Assembly (NCBI GenBank): GCA_039817385.1
Contig: JBCBVY010000007.1
Location: 186,001-250,000, forward strand
Source of the DNA: JBCBCP01 sp039817385
GTDB lineage: Bacteria; Pseudomonadota; Alphaproteobacteria; Rhodobacterales; Rhodobacteraceae
Direction: 5' to 3'
Length of the DNA stretch: 64,000 nucleotides
Numbering within the stretch: the first letter of the stretch is position 1; each line of letters begins with the position of its first letter. Of the stretch, positions 8,691 to 18,709 are shown one piece after another. Below the pieces are notes generated by a model, which was not told the DNA's origin, did not search any database, and saw only the letters and a program-made list of their open reading frames with translations. The translations under genes and the position numbers were made by a program.

Positions 8691-8746
8691 GTCTTCTTTG
8701 GGTCTCAAATATCCTGGGGGGAGCGAAGCGGGGGGCAAAGCCCCCC
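8691..8746 (-). repeat. Intergenic stem-loop plus AT-rich tail, copy 2
   Basis: Read on the minus strand, a GGGGGGC/GCCCCCC hairpin (8730-8746) is followed by CTCCCCCCAGGATATTTGAG and a tail ending CAAAGAAG just before rsmA. The layout matches the other copies in this window. It separates pdxA from rsmA on the same strand and may reduce read-through. Confidence 0.5.
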
Positions 8747-8753
8747 TCCGACA

Positions 8754-9704
8754 CTAGCCACCCGCAATCCGGTGCGCCATCCGGATCGCTTCGATCATCG
8801 ATGTCGGGTTCGCCAGACCCTTGCCCGCGATGTCAAATGCCGTGCCATGATCGGGCGAGGTGCGGATGATCGGCAGGCCCAGCGTCACGTTCACACCGCG
8901 GTCGAAATCCAGCGTCTTGATCGGGATCAGCGCCTGATCGTGATACATACACAGCGCCGCGTCATAGCGGGCGCGGGCGGGGGCGTGGAACATCGTGTCG
9001 GCGGGCAGCGGGCCGGTGATGTCACAGCCCGCGCTGCGGGCCTCGGCCACTACATCCGCGATCCAGTCCAGCTCTTCGCGCCCCATCGCGCCGCCTTCAC
9101 CTGCGTGCGGGTTCAGCCCCGCCACCGCCAGCCGGGGGCTGTCGATGCCAAATTGGCCCTGCAGGTCTTGGGCCGTGATGCGGATCGTCTCGCGCAGCAA
9201 CTCCGGGGTGAGCGCCCGGGGCACGTCACTCAACGCGATGTGGATCGTGACCGGCACAACGCGCAGCGCGTCCGAGGCCAGCATCATCACCGCCCGCGGC
9301 GCGTCCGTCAGCGCGGCAAGGAACTCCGTATGCCCGGGATAGGCAAAGCCCGCCCCGTCCATCAGCACCTTCTTGTGAATGGGCGCGGTGCACAGCGCGC
9401 TCGCGGCGCCACTGCGCACGATCTCCACCCCGCGGGCGAGCACATCAATTACGCTTTGCGCGTTGCGCAGATCGGGCGTGCCGGGGGTGTTTGGGGCGGC
9501 AAACGGGTGCGCGAGCACCGGCAGCGCGTCACTGCGCGCCGCATCAGACGGGCTGTCCACCAGTGCAAAATCGGTGCCTGGGGGCAGGTGCGCGGGATCG
9601 CCCAGCCAGACAAAGGGCACCTCGCCGCGCAGGGCCTGCCATGCGGCGGCAGCGATTTCCGGACCGATGCCCGCAGGCTCGCCGCATGTCACCAAAACCG
9701 CCAT
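8754..9704 (-). CDS. pdxA: 4-hydroxythreonine-4-phosphate dehydrogenase
   Basis: PdxA (316 aa) oxidises 4-phosphohydroxy-L-threonine in the DXP-dependent route to pyridoxal phosphate. Family motifs are GEPAGIGPE at the N-terminus, CTAPIHKKVL, the metal histidine in YPGHTEFLA, AGLNPHAGEGGAMG, and YHDQALIPIKTLDFDRGVNVTLGLP. The start codon overlaps the surA stop by one base (TGATG), so the two are probably co-translated, as in many proteobacteria where surA, pdxA and rsmA form an operon. Confidence 0.95.
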   Translation of the reverse strand: MAVLVTCGEPAGIGPEIAAAAWQALRGEVPFVWLGDPAHLPPGTDFALVDSPSDAARSDALPVLAHPFAAPNTPGTPDLRNAQSVIDVLARGVEIVRSGAASALCTAPIHKKVLMDGAGFAYPGHTEFLAALTDAPRAVMMLASDALRVVPVTIHIALSDVPRALTPELLRETIRITAQDLQGQFGIDSPRLAVAGLNPHAGEGGAMGREELDWIADVVAEARSAGCDITGPLPADTMFHAPARARYDAALCMYHDQALIPIKTLDFDRGVNVTLGLPIIRTSPDHGTAFDIAGKGLANPTSMIEAIRMAHRIAGG

Positions 9705-10933
9705 CAGTAGAAGGTGATGCGCGCGTCGGCGCGCAGCTGTTCCAGCAGGGTTTCGGAATAGCCCGTCAGGCGCTCCTGCCTCAGCTGGTCGCGCACCTCC
9801 TCGCGGCCCACGTCCTCGTTGATCGCGGCGGTGCGCCCGCACAGCATCAGAAAGACCAGCGTCTGCCCGTTTGCCCGGGTCAGCGCGGTGGACACTTCGC
9901 CGTCGTCCAGCTTGGCAAGCTCAATGGCGATGTCCTGCGGAATATCCCCAGGCGGCAGCGTGCCCCGGTCGAGCGTGCCGTCTGGCTGACCCTGTGCCAC
10001 GCCGTAAAGGTCATCGCAGACATCCACCCGCGTCTTGAGCCGTTCGGCCACGGCGAGCGCCTCGGGCGTGCGCCCGCCATTGATGTAATAGGCCGCATAT
10101 TCGATGGCGGCGTATTCGGGCGCGGGCACGTCCGTTTCCTCGATATCGACCAGTTGGAACAGGGCAATGGCGTTCGGCAGGCTCAGCGGTGCGGTGACCT
10201 CACCCGGCGCAAGGCCCAGCACGATCCCGCGCAAAGCGGGCGGCAGGTTGGCGGCCGGCACCCAGTCCATTCGCCCGCCGCGGGAGCGGGTCGGCGTTGC
10301 AGAAAAGCGGCGCGCGAAGGCGCTGAATTCCGCAACGGTGGTCACGCGGGCGATCTCTTCGGCGCGGGCCTGCACCGCGGCGCGGCGCTGCGGCGGCGCG
10401 GGCATGATGATCTCGGACAGCAGCACGCGAATGCCGCCCTCCTGGCCCGCGCGGCCCAGCGCGCGGTCAATCTCCGCATCGGAAATCTGCACCCGGCCGC
10501 CGTAACGCGCGCGGACGTAGTCGCGCCAGGCCACGGTGACGCCAACAAAATCCCGGAGGGTTTCGCGGGAGACGCCCGCGCCTTCGAGCGCGGTGACAAA
10601 TTCCTCAAGCTCAAAATCGCCGCGCGCGGCGAAGGCGGCCATCGCCTCCTGCAAGCCTTCGTCGGTCACCACGAGGCCCGCGGCGCGGGTTTCATTGATC
10701 CGCAGCCGGTCGCTGATCAGCGCCTCGATGGCTGCATCGCGCGTGGCCCCCGGCGCGTTCAGCACCTGCAGAAAGCGCAGGCGCTGCTGCACCTCGAACT
10801 CGGTGATCACCGCGCTGTCGACCTGCACCACGGGGGCAAAAAGGTTCTGCGCCGCCGCTGGTAGAGGCAGCAGGCTGAGGGCCGCGATGACAAGCGGCGC
10901 AAGGACGGGAGAGATGCGAAAGATCACTTGCAT
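9704..10933 (-). CDS. surA: SurA-like periplasmic peptidyl-prolyl isomerase/chaperone
   Basis: A 409-aa exported protein with a signal peptide ending near PLPAAAQN. It has a SurA N-terminal domain (VVQVDSAVITEFEVQQRLRFL, IEALISDRL) and a parvulin-like domain (about residues 150-270, with FSATPTRSRGGRMDWV and LGLAPGEVTAPLSLPNAIALF). It should escort outer-membrane beta-barrels such as LptD, whose gene is immediately upstream and overlaps the surA start by 10 bp. Only one recognisable PPIase domain is present, against two in E. coli SurA. Confidence 0.88.
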   Translation of the reverse strand: MQVIFRISPVLAPLVIAALSLLPLPAAAQNLFAPVVQVDSAVITEFEVQQRLRFLQVLNAPGATRDAAIEALISDRLRINETRAAGLVVTDEGLQEAMAAFAARGDFELEEFVTALEGAGVSRETLRDFVGVTVAWRDYVRARYGGRVQISDAEIDRALGRAGQEGGIRVLLSEIIMPAPPQRRAAVQARAEEIARVTTVAEFSAFARRFSATPTRSRGGRMDWVPAANLPPALRGIVLGLAPGEVTAPLSLPNAIALFQLVDIEETDVPAPEYAAIEYAAYYINGGRTPEALAVAERLKTRVDVCDDLYGVAQGQPDGTLDRGTLPPGDIPQDIAIELAKLDDGEVSTALTRANGQTLVFLMLCGRTAAINEDVGREEVRDQLRQERLTGYSETLLEQLRADARITFY

Positions 10934-13059
10934 GTTCGGGCGTAGCTTTCCGTTCCGTTCTGTGCGGAGAAGCCCCGCAAGGACACTGTAAAGCCCACAT
11001 TGGTCGAAGGCTCAACACTTGTTGACGAGGTATAGCGGCGGTTCACCGACAGCCGGGCCGAGACGCATTCATTGTCATAGGTCAGCCCGATGCCCGCGTA
11101 GGCGGCCTCGTCGTCTTGCAGGTCATAGCGGACATTGGCCGTCGCGGACCAGTGCCGATCCAAGTTGAAGGCGCCGTTGAGCGTCAGTTCGGAGATCGGG
11201 TCGGTTCGGTCTTCGGCCGCGTCTTCGATGATCCAGATATAGCTGCCCGCGAGCCGCGCGCGGGCATTCGACCAGCCGCCGCGCAGTTCCGCCTTGGTGG
11301 CGTGAAAATCGCTCGCAAAGAGCGCGCGGCCCGCCAGCGACAGCCCGCCTGACATCGACAGTTGCGCAGCGACCAGCAGGTCCGAGCGCTCCCCCGAAAG
11401 GCCCGATGCCAGCGTGTAATCCGTGGCTGGCGCGTCCCGGATGACCTGGCCAAGGCTGAGCCGCGCGGTCGTGCCGCTGTCCCCGAAATAGGACCAATTC
11501 AGGCCCAGGGCCGCCGATGTGCCCCGCTCGCGCGCATCGGTTTGCGGAAAGCGGGACAGGGATAGCAGGTTGCCTTCATCAAATTCCACGCGGGCGCTTT
11601 CCTCGATCGGCACGTCCAGCGCGGCGCCGCCAACCCAGCCAACCTGCACGATCGGCTCGAGGAGCTGGCCGCCATGCGGCCCGCGCTTGAGCAGCGGGTA
11701 GCGGAAGGTCAACGCGGCTTCTGGCGTTACACCGCTCGCGTCGTTGGCGGTCGTGGCGTCCTGCGCGATGCGGAACACGTCGCCTTCAAGGCCGAACATG
11801 GCCTGCATCTGCACGCCAGTGGTGAAGGTCCAGTCGCGCTGCCAATGGGCGCCTATGTTCACCCGGTAGACATCCCGCCCGTCCGGCAGAAGGTCCGCAT
11901 CCGGCCCGTCGATGGACAGGGTCGAGGTCCGCACATGGCTGTGCGCCGCCGCAGACAGGCGCAGCTCCCCGCCCAGGGCGCGGGGATGGATGCGCCGCTC
12001 GTAGACCGCATCGAAGATGTTGGTGGGCAGCGTCGCGTTGCTTTCCCCGTCGCGCAGGGTCTTGTAGTTCACAAAGCTGAACCGGCGCAGCTCGTCCCGG
12101 CGGGCTCGGGTCAGGCTGACCGCACTGTCGAGCCGGTCTTTCTCCGAATAGCTGTATTCGGTCAGGTAGGCGTCGTCCGAGGTTGTCTCGATATCGAATT
12201 CCAGCACGTAGTCATTGGCCAGATCAAAGCGGCCAAACCCAAAGAGGTAGCCGCGATCCTCGCCCGGGCGCAGGTCGTCGCGCGTGAACGCGCCGTTGAA
12301 CTCAATTCGGCCCCGCGTGAACGCCTGCCGGTAGCGGAATTCGAGCGTCTGGGTGCTGGACGAAAGATAGGGCGTCAGCGTCAGGTCGCGCGTATCCCCC
12401 AGCTTGATGAAATACGGCACCTTGATCCCCGTGCCCAGCTGCGAGGTCGAACGCAGGGAGGGGATGAGAAAGCCCGTGGCCCGCTCCAGCGTCGGGTCGG
12501 GCATCCGCAGGCGCGGCAGGTAGAGGATCGGCACCGCGCCGATGCGGAACTGCGCGCCATCGAAGTAAAGCTGGCGTTCTTCCTGGTCGTGCACGACGCG
12601 CTGTGCGCGGATTGACCAGAGCGGCGGGCGCCCGCCCTCGCAGATCCGGCAGGAGGTCACGGCGGTCTTGTAAAGCTGGGTATAGCGCCCGCCGACGCGG
12701 TTCATCTCCACCGCGGCGAGTTGCAGCTGTTCGTTGAGGACAAGCCGCGCGCCCTGGAGCAGGCCATCTTGAAGGTCACGGCTCAGCTCGGCTTGACTGG
12801 CGAGGATCAGGATGCCGTCGCCGTCCTCAATCGTGATCGGGCCGGTGATCGTGAGCGTGCCGCTTTGCCCGTCATAGCGGATGGCCGCGGCGGTCAGGCG
12901 GGTCTGCCCCTGGAACGCTTCCACGTTGCCTGTGGCGACCAGTTGGCGGTCGCGGGTCAGGGTGACATCATCGGCGATCAGGATCGCCGGATCAGACGTC
13001 TGGGCCGCCAGCGGGAGCGCCCAGAGCAGGGCCAAGAGGAGGGCGGCAAGGCCTCTCAT
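10924..13059 (-). CDS. lptD: LPS-assembly protein LptD
   Basis: LptD (711 aa) is the outer-membrane beta-barrel that inserts lipopolysaccharide. It starts with a signal peptide (MRGLAALLLALLWALPLAAQ) and an OstA/LptA-like jellyroll (ILIADDVTLTRDRQLVATGN, RLTAAAIRYDG). A barrel of alternating strands follows, from about residue 190 to the C-terminus. Four cysteines are visible, two in SCRICEGG and two near the end (NECVSAR, YARTCK), consistent with the inter-domain disulfides known for LptD. The start overlaps the lptG stop by ATGA. It is somewhat shorter than E. coli LptD. Confidence 0.93.
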   Translation of the reverse strand: MRGLAALLLALLWALPLAAQTSDPAILIADDVTLTRDRQLVATGNVEAFQGQTRLTAAAIRYDGQSGTLTITGPITIEDGDGILILASQAELSRDLQDGLLQGARLVLNEQLQLAAVEMNRVGGRYTQLYKTAVTSCRICEGGRPPLWSIRAQRVVHDQEERQLYFDGAQFRIGAVPILYLPRLRMPDPTLERATGFLIPSLRSTSQLGTGIKVPYFIKLGDTRDLTLTPYLSSSTQTLEFRYRQAFTRGRIEFNGAFTRDDLRPGEDRGYLFGFGRFDLANDYVLEFDIETTSDDAYLTEYSYSEKDRLDSAVSLTRARRDELRRFSFVNYKTLRDGESNATLPTNIFDAVYERRIHPRALGGELRLSAAAHSHVRTSTLSIDGPDADLLPDGRDVYRVNIGAHWQRDWTFTTGVQMQAMFGLEGDVFRIAQDATTANDASGVTPEAALTFRYPLLKRGPHGGQLLEPIVQVGWVGGAALDVPIEESARVEFDEGNLLSLSRFPQTDARERGTSAALGLNWSYFGDSGTTARLSLGQVIRDAPATDYTLASGLSGERSDLLVAAQLSMSGGLSLAGRALFASDFHATKAELRGGWSNARARLAGSYIWIIEDAAEDRTDPISELTLNGAFNLDRHWSATANVRYDLQDDEAAYAGIGLTYDNECVSARLSVNRRYTSSTSVEPSTNVGFTVSLRGFSAQNGTESYARTCK

Positions 13060-14153
13060 CCGTCTTCGCGCTGCAAGAGCAGGCCCAAAGCCAGCAGGAT
13101 GGAGGCCGCGGGCGCGGCCCACGCGGCAAGCACCAGGGGGATCTGCCCATTTTCGCCCAGGATTTGCGCAAAGCTGCGGATAAAGTACAAACCGAACCCC
13201 AACAAGACAGCGGCCAGCACAGCGGTGCCGGTTCCCCCAGATCTTGTATGCCGCATCGTGAAGGACGCCGCAATTAGAACCATCGCCACAAGGAACAGAG
13301 GCCGCGCCAATTCCGCTTGCAGCCAGACATGGTGGCGGCGGGCGGAAAAGCCGGCCTGCTCCAACTGCTCGATGAACGTTGGCATGTCCCAGATCGACAC
13401 GCCGGAGGGCGAGCCAAGCGTTTCGCGGATGCGGTCGAGGGTCAGCGTGGAGGGTAGCTCGTAGACAGCGTGCTGTGTTGCCTGCGCCTCCGGGTTGATC
13501 CCTGTGTTGAGCGGCCACACCTTTGCCTGGCGGAGCGTCCAACCGCCGGGGACCAGTGCGGCCGACGCGGCCTCAATCCGGCGCGCGGGCCCCCCTCCGG
13601 GTGCATAGGCCAGGAACGTCACATCATAGAGCACCGACGCATCCGCATTGGAGCGCGCCGCGCGGATCACCGTCTGGCCGTCCGCGCCGCCCTGGCGCAG
13701 CCACAGCCCGTCCTCGGACACAGCGAGGGTGGAGGCGCCGCCGGTACGGTAGCTTTCGGACAGCTGGGCGTAACGCTTGGACGTTGCAGCCGTCATTGGC
13801 CCCAGCACCGCAACCGCCACCGCGCCGATCACAAACGCCACCACGACCGGCGCGATCAGCGCCCGAATGGCGGACCGGCCCGCGGCGCGGGTCACCACCA
13901 GCTCGGAGCTGCGCGCAAGCCCGACAAAAAGCGTGACCGTCGCAAGGATCACGATCAGCGGCAAAATCTCGTTCAGCGATTGCGGCGCCGCGAGCAGTAC
14001 CAGCCCCATCCGCTGGCCAAAGCCGACGTCAGCCCCGGCAAAGGCGCGGCTTTCCTCGATCAAGGCGACCAGCGCGATCAGCACAAAGAATACCAGAAAG
14101 ATCAGGCCAAACGCCTGCGCAAAGCGCCGCGCGAAATAGCGGTGCAGGATCAT
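13056..14153 (-). CDS. lptG: LPS export ABC permease LptG
   Basis: An inner-membrane permease of 365 aa, partner of LptF and the LptB ATPase in extracting LPS. It has three N-terminal helices (residues 12-35, about 50-80, 98-120), a periplasmic beta-jellyroll (about 130-260) and three C-terminal helices. The cytoplasmic coupling region is visible as GLARSSELVVTRAAGRSA. It is encoded between lptF and lptD with ATGA overlaps at both ends, so the export machinery is made from one transcript. Confidence 0.93.
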   Translation of the reverse strand: MILHRYFARRFAQAFGLIFLVFFVLIALVALIEESRAFAGADVGFGQRMGLVLLAAPQSLNEILPLIVILATVTLFVGLARSSELVVTRAAGRSAIRALIAPVVVAFVIGAVAVAVLGPMTAATSKRYAQLSESYRTGGASTLAVSEDGLWLRQGGADGQTVIRAARSNADASVLYDVTFLAYAPGGGPARRIEAASAALVPGGWTLRQAKVWPLNTGINPEAQATQHAVYELPSTLTLDRIRETLGSPSGVSIWDMPTFIEQLEQAGFSARRHHVWLQAELARPLFLVAMVLIAASFTMRHTRSGGTGTAVLAAVLLGFGLYFIRSFAQILGENGQIPLVLAAWAAPAASILLALGLLLQREDG

Positions 14154-15277
14154 GCGGCCACCCCTGGTCTGCGCCGCAGCAGATAGGGACGGCTGGCATA
14201 GCTGAGGAGCAGCACGACGATCCCCCCACCGATCAGCGTCGGCAGGTAGATCAGCGGCCAGAGGTCCGGATCTTGCAGCACCGATTTGGCCAGCGTGCCC
14301 CGCATCCCGTCCAGCGCGATAAGAAGGACAAACGCCAGCACCGTCTCGCGCCAGACACCAAAGCGCGAAAATCCGCCGATCAGCAGGGCAGAGAAGCCGA
14401 TCAGCGCGGCGACAATGCAGAACAGCGGCTGCGCGATGCGCGCGTGCAGCCGCTCGGTCAGGGTGCCTGCGCTGGCGCCCGTCGCCTCCGCGGCGCTGTT
14501 CCAGTCGCGCAGCAGGGCCAGCGTCGGCAGGTAGCGCACCGACACGCCTGAGGCGGCGTCCCCGGTGATCAGGCTGGTGATGTCAAAGGAGAAATCGGCG
14601 AAATTCGCGGTCGACAGGCGCAAGGTGGCGGTGTCCAGCCGTTGCACCAGCCCGTCGATCATGATCAGCGTCGTGCCGGCGCCCTCGGTGCGGACAAGGT
14701 AGGCTTCGGAGGCGGTGTAGATTACCCGGCTGGCCGGATCACGGCGGTCCGAGAGGAACACGTCGCGCAGCACGCCGTCTTCATCCACCTCGCGGGTGTA
14801 GAACGTGACCGCATCGGCGGGTGACAGGAAGGCGCCCTCGGTCAGCAGACGCGCGGTGACGTTCTGCGAGACTTCCGCCTCACGCTGGTTCAACTGCGCG
14901 GTGGCCAGCGGCACCAGCAGGTGCGTGAGCAGCGACATCATCAGCGCCACAATCACGCCAAAGATCAGCACGGGCCGCGCCAGCCGCCAGGGGCCGGAGC
15001 CCGTCGCAAGCATCACGGTGATCTCCGCTTCGCGCATCAGCCGGTTGGTCACATAGGTTGCGCCGGCAAAGCAGGCGATCGGCAGCACGGTCGTGATCAG
15101 CTTGGGCAGGCCCAGCGCGGTGAATTCAAGAAAGACAAGCGCCGTCTGCCCATCGCCAATCAGCCGGTCAAACAGCACGACCGCCCGGTTGATCCAGAAC
15201 ACGGCGACCAGAACGAGCGCAAAAAAGCTGAAGAGCAGCACAAGCTGCGCCAGCATATAGCGGTCGAATCTGAACAT
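14150..15277 (-). CDS. lptF: LPS export ABC permease LptF
   Basis: LptF (375 aa), the other inner-membrane half of the LPS extractor. It starts MFRFDRYMLAQLVLLFSFFAL, has the coupling-helix segment NRLMREAEITVMLATGSGPWRL, a periplasmic domain (about residues 130-265) and three C-terminal helices. It is the first gene of the lptF-lptG-lptD-surA-pdxA-rsmA block. It is divergent from pepA across a 114-bp spacer that must contain both promoters; I could not fix a convincing -35/-10 pair there. Confidence 0.93.
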   Translation of the reverse strand: MFRFDRYMLAQLVLLFSFFALVLVAVFWINRAVVLFDRLIGDGQTALVFLEFTALGLPKLITTVLPIACFAGATYVTNRLMREAEITVMLATGSGPWRLARPVLIFGVIVALMMSLLTHLLVPLATAQLNQREAEVSQNVTARLLTEGAFLSPADAVTFYTREVDEDGVLRDVFLSDRRDPASRVIYTASEAYLVRTEGAGTTLIMIDGLVQRLDTATLRLSTANFADFSFDITSLITGDAASGVSVRYLPTLALLRDWNSAAEATGASAGTLTERLHARIAQPLFCIVAALIGFSALLIGGFSRFGVWRETVLAFVLLIALDGMRGTLAKSVLQDPDLWPLIYLPTLIGGGIVVLLLSYASRPYLLRRRPGVAA

Positions 15278-15391
15278 GCGCCCCCCTTTTGGCGTCGTTA
15301 TCGTTCCTTAAACGGTGAGAGGCGCCCGCAAAAGCCCTTCCCGGCGGTGCAGGGGCGGGCTAGGTCTGGGCGAGGACACAAGGAGCAAGAC

Positions 15392-16861
<1,470 letters not shown>

Positions 16862-16902
16862 GCCGATGCGCGCGTGTTGCGAAGCTCTCGGACACTAACG
16901 TC

Positions 16903-17364
16903 ATGGGTGCCGCCTATTTCTACCACCTGACACAGCAGCCCTTGGAAGCCACGCTTTCCATGCTGCTGGGCAAAGCGCGGAGCGCGGGCTGGCGTGTGGC
17001 CGTGCGCGGGGGTGATCCCGCGCGGCTTGATGCGCTGGACGAGGCGCTGTGGCTGGGCCCCGAGGACGCGTTCCTGCCCCACGGGCGCGCGGGCGGGCCG
17101 TTTGATGCGCGCCAGCCGATCCTTTTGACGGAAGAGGCCGATGCGCCCAATGCGCCGCATTGCGTGATGGCGATTGACGGGGCGGAGGTGACAGCGGCAG
17201 AGGTCGCCGCGCTGGCGCGGGTCTGCGTGCTGTTCGATGGCAATGATGCAGCCGCGGTGCAGATCGCGCGCGGCCAGTGGAAAGCGCTCGCCGATGCCGG
17301 GGCCGCGGCGCAGTATTGGTCAGAGGCTTCGGGGTCCTGGGAGAAAAAGGCGGAGACGGGGTAG
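16903..17364 (+). CDS. holC: DNA polymerase III subunit chi
   Basis: A 153-aa chi subunit, which links the clamp loader (through psi in E. coli) to SSB. The family N-terminus AAYFYHLTQQPLEATLSMLLGKA, the conserved WLGPEDAFLPHG and the PILLTEEADAPNAPHCVMAIDGA stretch are all visible. It follows pepA. Immediately downstream is a two-palindrome array separating it from the convergent aspartic protease gene. Confidence 0.92.
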   Translation: MGAAYFYHLTQQPLEATLSMLLGKARSAGWRVAVRGGDPARLDALDEALWLGPEDAFLPHGRAGGPFDARQPILLTEEADAPNAPHCVMAIDGAEVTAAEVAALARVCVLFDGNDAAAVQIARGQWKALADAGAAAQYWSEASGSWEKKAETG

Positions 17365-17409
17365 GCGTTTCTTTGAAGAAACGCGCAGGGTCGATCCTTT
17401 AAGGATCGA
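17365..17409. repeat. Array of two 19-20 bp palindromes at a convergent junction
   Basis: The first unit is GCGTTTCTTTGAAGAAACGC (17365-17384) and the second TCGATCCTTTAAGGATCGA (17391-17409), separated by exactly 6 bp. They fill the junction between the stop codons of holC and the convergent protease gene. The same two palindrome types recur with the same 6-bp gap at 56999-57068. A bidirectional terminator is the simplest role. Confidence 0.7.
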
Positions 17410-17413
17410 TGGC

Positions 17414-17992
17414 CTAGCGCGATAGGACCAGCTCTCCGCCCGAGATGCGGATGTCGCGCCAGCGTTGCAGGTAACCCATGCCGAGCAGGCTGCCGAACAT
17501 CTCTGCGCCGTTCACGACTGCAGGCACGTTGCGGTCGATGACCGGGCCGAGTGCGATGGTATCAAGCCGCACGGGCGCGGTCTGCACCACGCCATTGGCC
17601 GTGCTGGCCTGCCCGATATAGCGCAGGTTTGCCGGATCGAGCCCCGCGCGGGCGGCGTCGCCTTGTGTCAGCACGATATCCGTCGCGCCGGTGTCGACAA
17701 CAAAGCGGACCGGGGCGCCGTTCACGGCCAGCGTGAGGTAGTAATGGCCGTCGGCGCTGCGCGGGACGGTGACCGTGCCGTTTTGGCTGACGGCGGCGCG
17801 GGGCGCTACGGTGTTTCGGATGTCGTTCCAGAGGCCGACAGCTGCGATCGCGCCGAGGAAGATGAAAACCCAGATCGCCGCTTGCTGGAAAGTCTTTGAC
17901 CCGTTGCGGCGCGCTGTCAGGAAGAACCAGCCGCCGACCACCGCCAGCAGCAGGCCAAGGTAGATCAGGCGGGGGATGTCGTTTGTGTCCAT
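17414..17992 (-). CDS. TIGR02281-type membrane-anchored retropepsin-like aspartic protease
   Basis: A 192-aa protein with two N-terminal membrane helices (about residues 8-26 and 37-53) and a clan AA aspartic protease domain. The catalytic motif is FVVDTGATDIVLT, and the domain ends in MFGSLLGMGYLQRWRDIRISGGELVLSR, matching the TIGR02281 pattern. Enzymes of this type act as homodimers because each chain carries one catalytic Asp. The substrate is unknown. It is convergent with holC. Confidence 0.85.
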   Translation of the reverse strand: MDTNDIPRLIYLGLLLAVVGGWFFLTARRNGSKTFQQAAIWVFIFLGAIAAVGLWNDIRNTVAPRAAVSQNGTVTVPRSADGHYYLTLAVNGAPVRFVVDTGATDIVLTQGDAARAGLDPANLRYIGQASTANGVVQTAPVRLDTIALGPVIDRNVPAVVNGAEMFGSLLGMGYLQRWRDIRISGGELVLSR

Positions 17993-18023
17993 GTGGGGGA
18001 TATAGGCGCTTGGCGCGGCCGCG

Positions 18024-18642
18024 TCAGGGCATCAGCCCGAAATTGCGCAGCCCGCCCGGCACGACCTGCATCGAACGCGCAGCAAGGCGCATCCGCGAGG
18101 CGGGTGACCACCGTGACCCCGGTCTTGCCCAGCGCCCGCTCCGGCAGGTGCGAGGCCAGAAAGAGCGCAAGGACCAGCAGCATCACGCAGCCCGTCACCG
18201 CGCGCGTCCGGCCCAGCCCGACCCAGCCGGGGGTCTGCCCCGTCAGAAGGATGACCGAGGCAATCGCCCCCGGCCCCGGCGATCATGGGGATCGCGCGGG
18301 GAAAGACGGACGGATCGTCGCCTGGGTCATCCCCTGCCGTGTCTTCGCGCCGGGCGTGCGGCGCGCGAACAGCATGTCGAGCGCAGTGAGGAACAGCAGG
18401 ATGCCGCCCGCGATACGAAAGGCGAGCATGGAGATGCCGATGAAGGTCAGGATCGGCTCGCCCGCGCGCGCAAAGACGATCAGCAGCGCCATGCCAATGC
18501 CGGTCGCGCGCAGGGCCATCGCGATGCGGCAGCGCCGGCGCATCCAAGCGGTGAGCGCCACGAAAAGCGGGGCGAGGCCGAAGGGGTCGATCACGACGCA
18601 CGTCGTGACGAAGGCGGTGATGCGGACCGCGGTGTCGATCAT
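18024..18642 (-). pseudogene. MarC family integral membrane protein, frameshifted
   Basis: The N-terminal half (MIDTAVRITAFVTTCVVIDPFGLAPLF through LTALDMLFARRTPGAKTRQ) is a normal MarC/UPF0056 membrane protein. The frame then breaks near 18295, where one C appears missing. It breaks again at the C-run 18267-18271 (one extra base) and near 18087 (one extra base). Joining the three frames restores IPMIAGAGAIASVILLTGQ, TGCVMLLVLALFLASHLPE and a C-terminus GGLRNFGLMP, giving the usual length of about 205 residues. All breaks are small indels in or near homopolymers, so either recent decay or sequence error is possible. Confidence 0.75.
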
Positions 18643-18658
18643 GGTGGCTGCTGTTGGA

Positions 18659-18706
18659 CTGGGGGCCAGCCCCCAGACCCCCGGAGGTTTATTTTGCCAA
18701 GTGAAG
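18659..18706 (+). repeat. Intergenic stem-loop plus AT-rich tail, copy 3
   Basis: The hairpin CTGGGGG/CCCCCAG (18659-18676) is followed by ACCCCCGGAGGTTTATTTTG and CCAAGTGAAGG, ending at the stop codon of the ABC-F gene. The order hairpin, CCCCCGGAG, T-rich stretch, purine end is the same as at the other copies. It lies between the ABC-F gene and the broken marC. Confidence 0.5.
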
Positions 18707-18709
18707 GGG

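Noticed and set aside
8355..9710. 451-aa plus-strand open frame opposite rsmA and pdxA
   Set aside because: It mirrors two well-defined enzyme genes; the translation has no recognisable motif and high GC gives long antisense frames.
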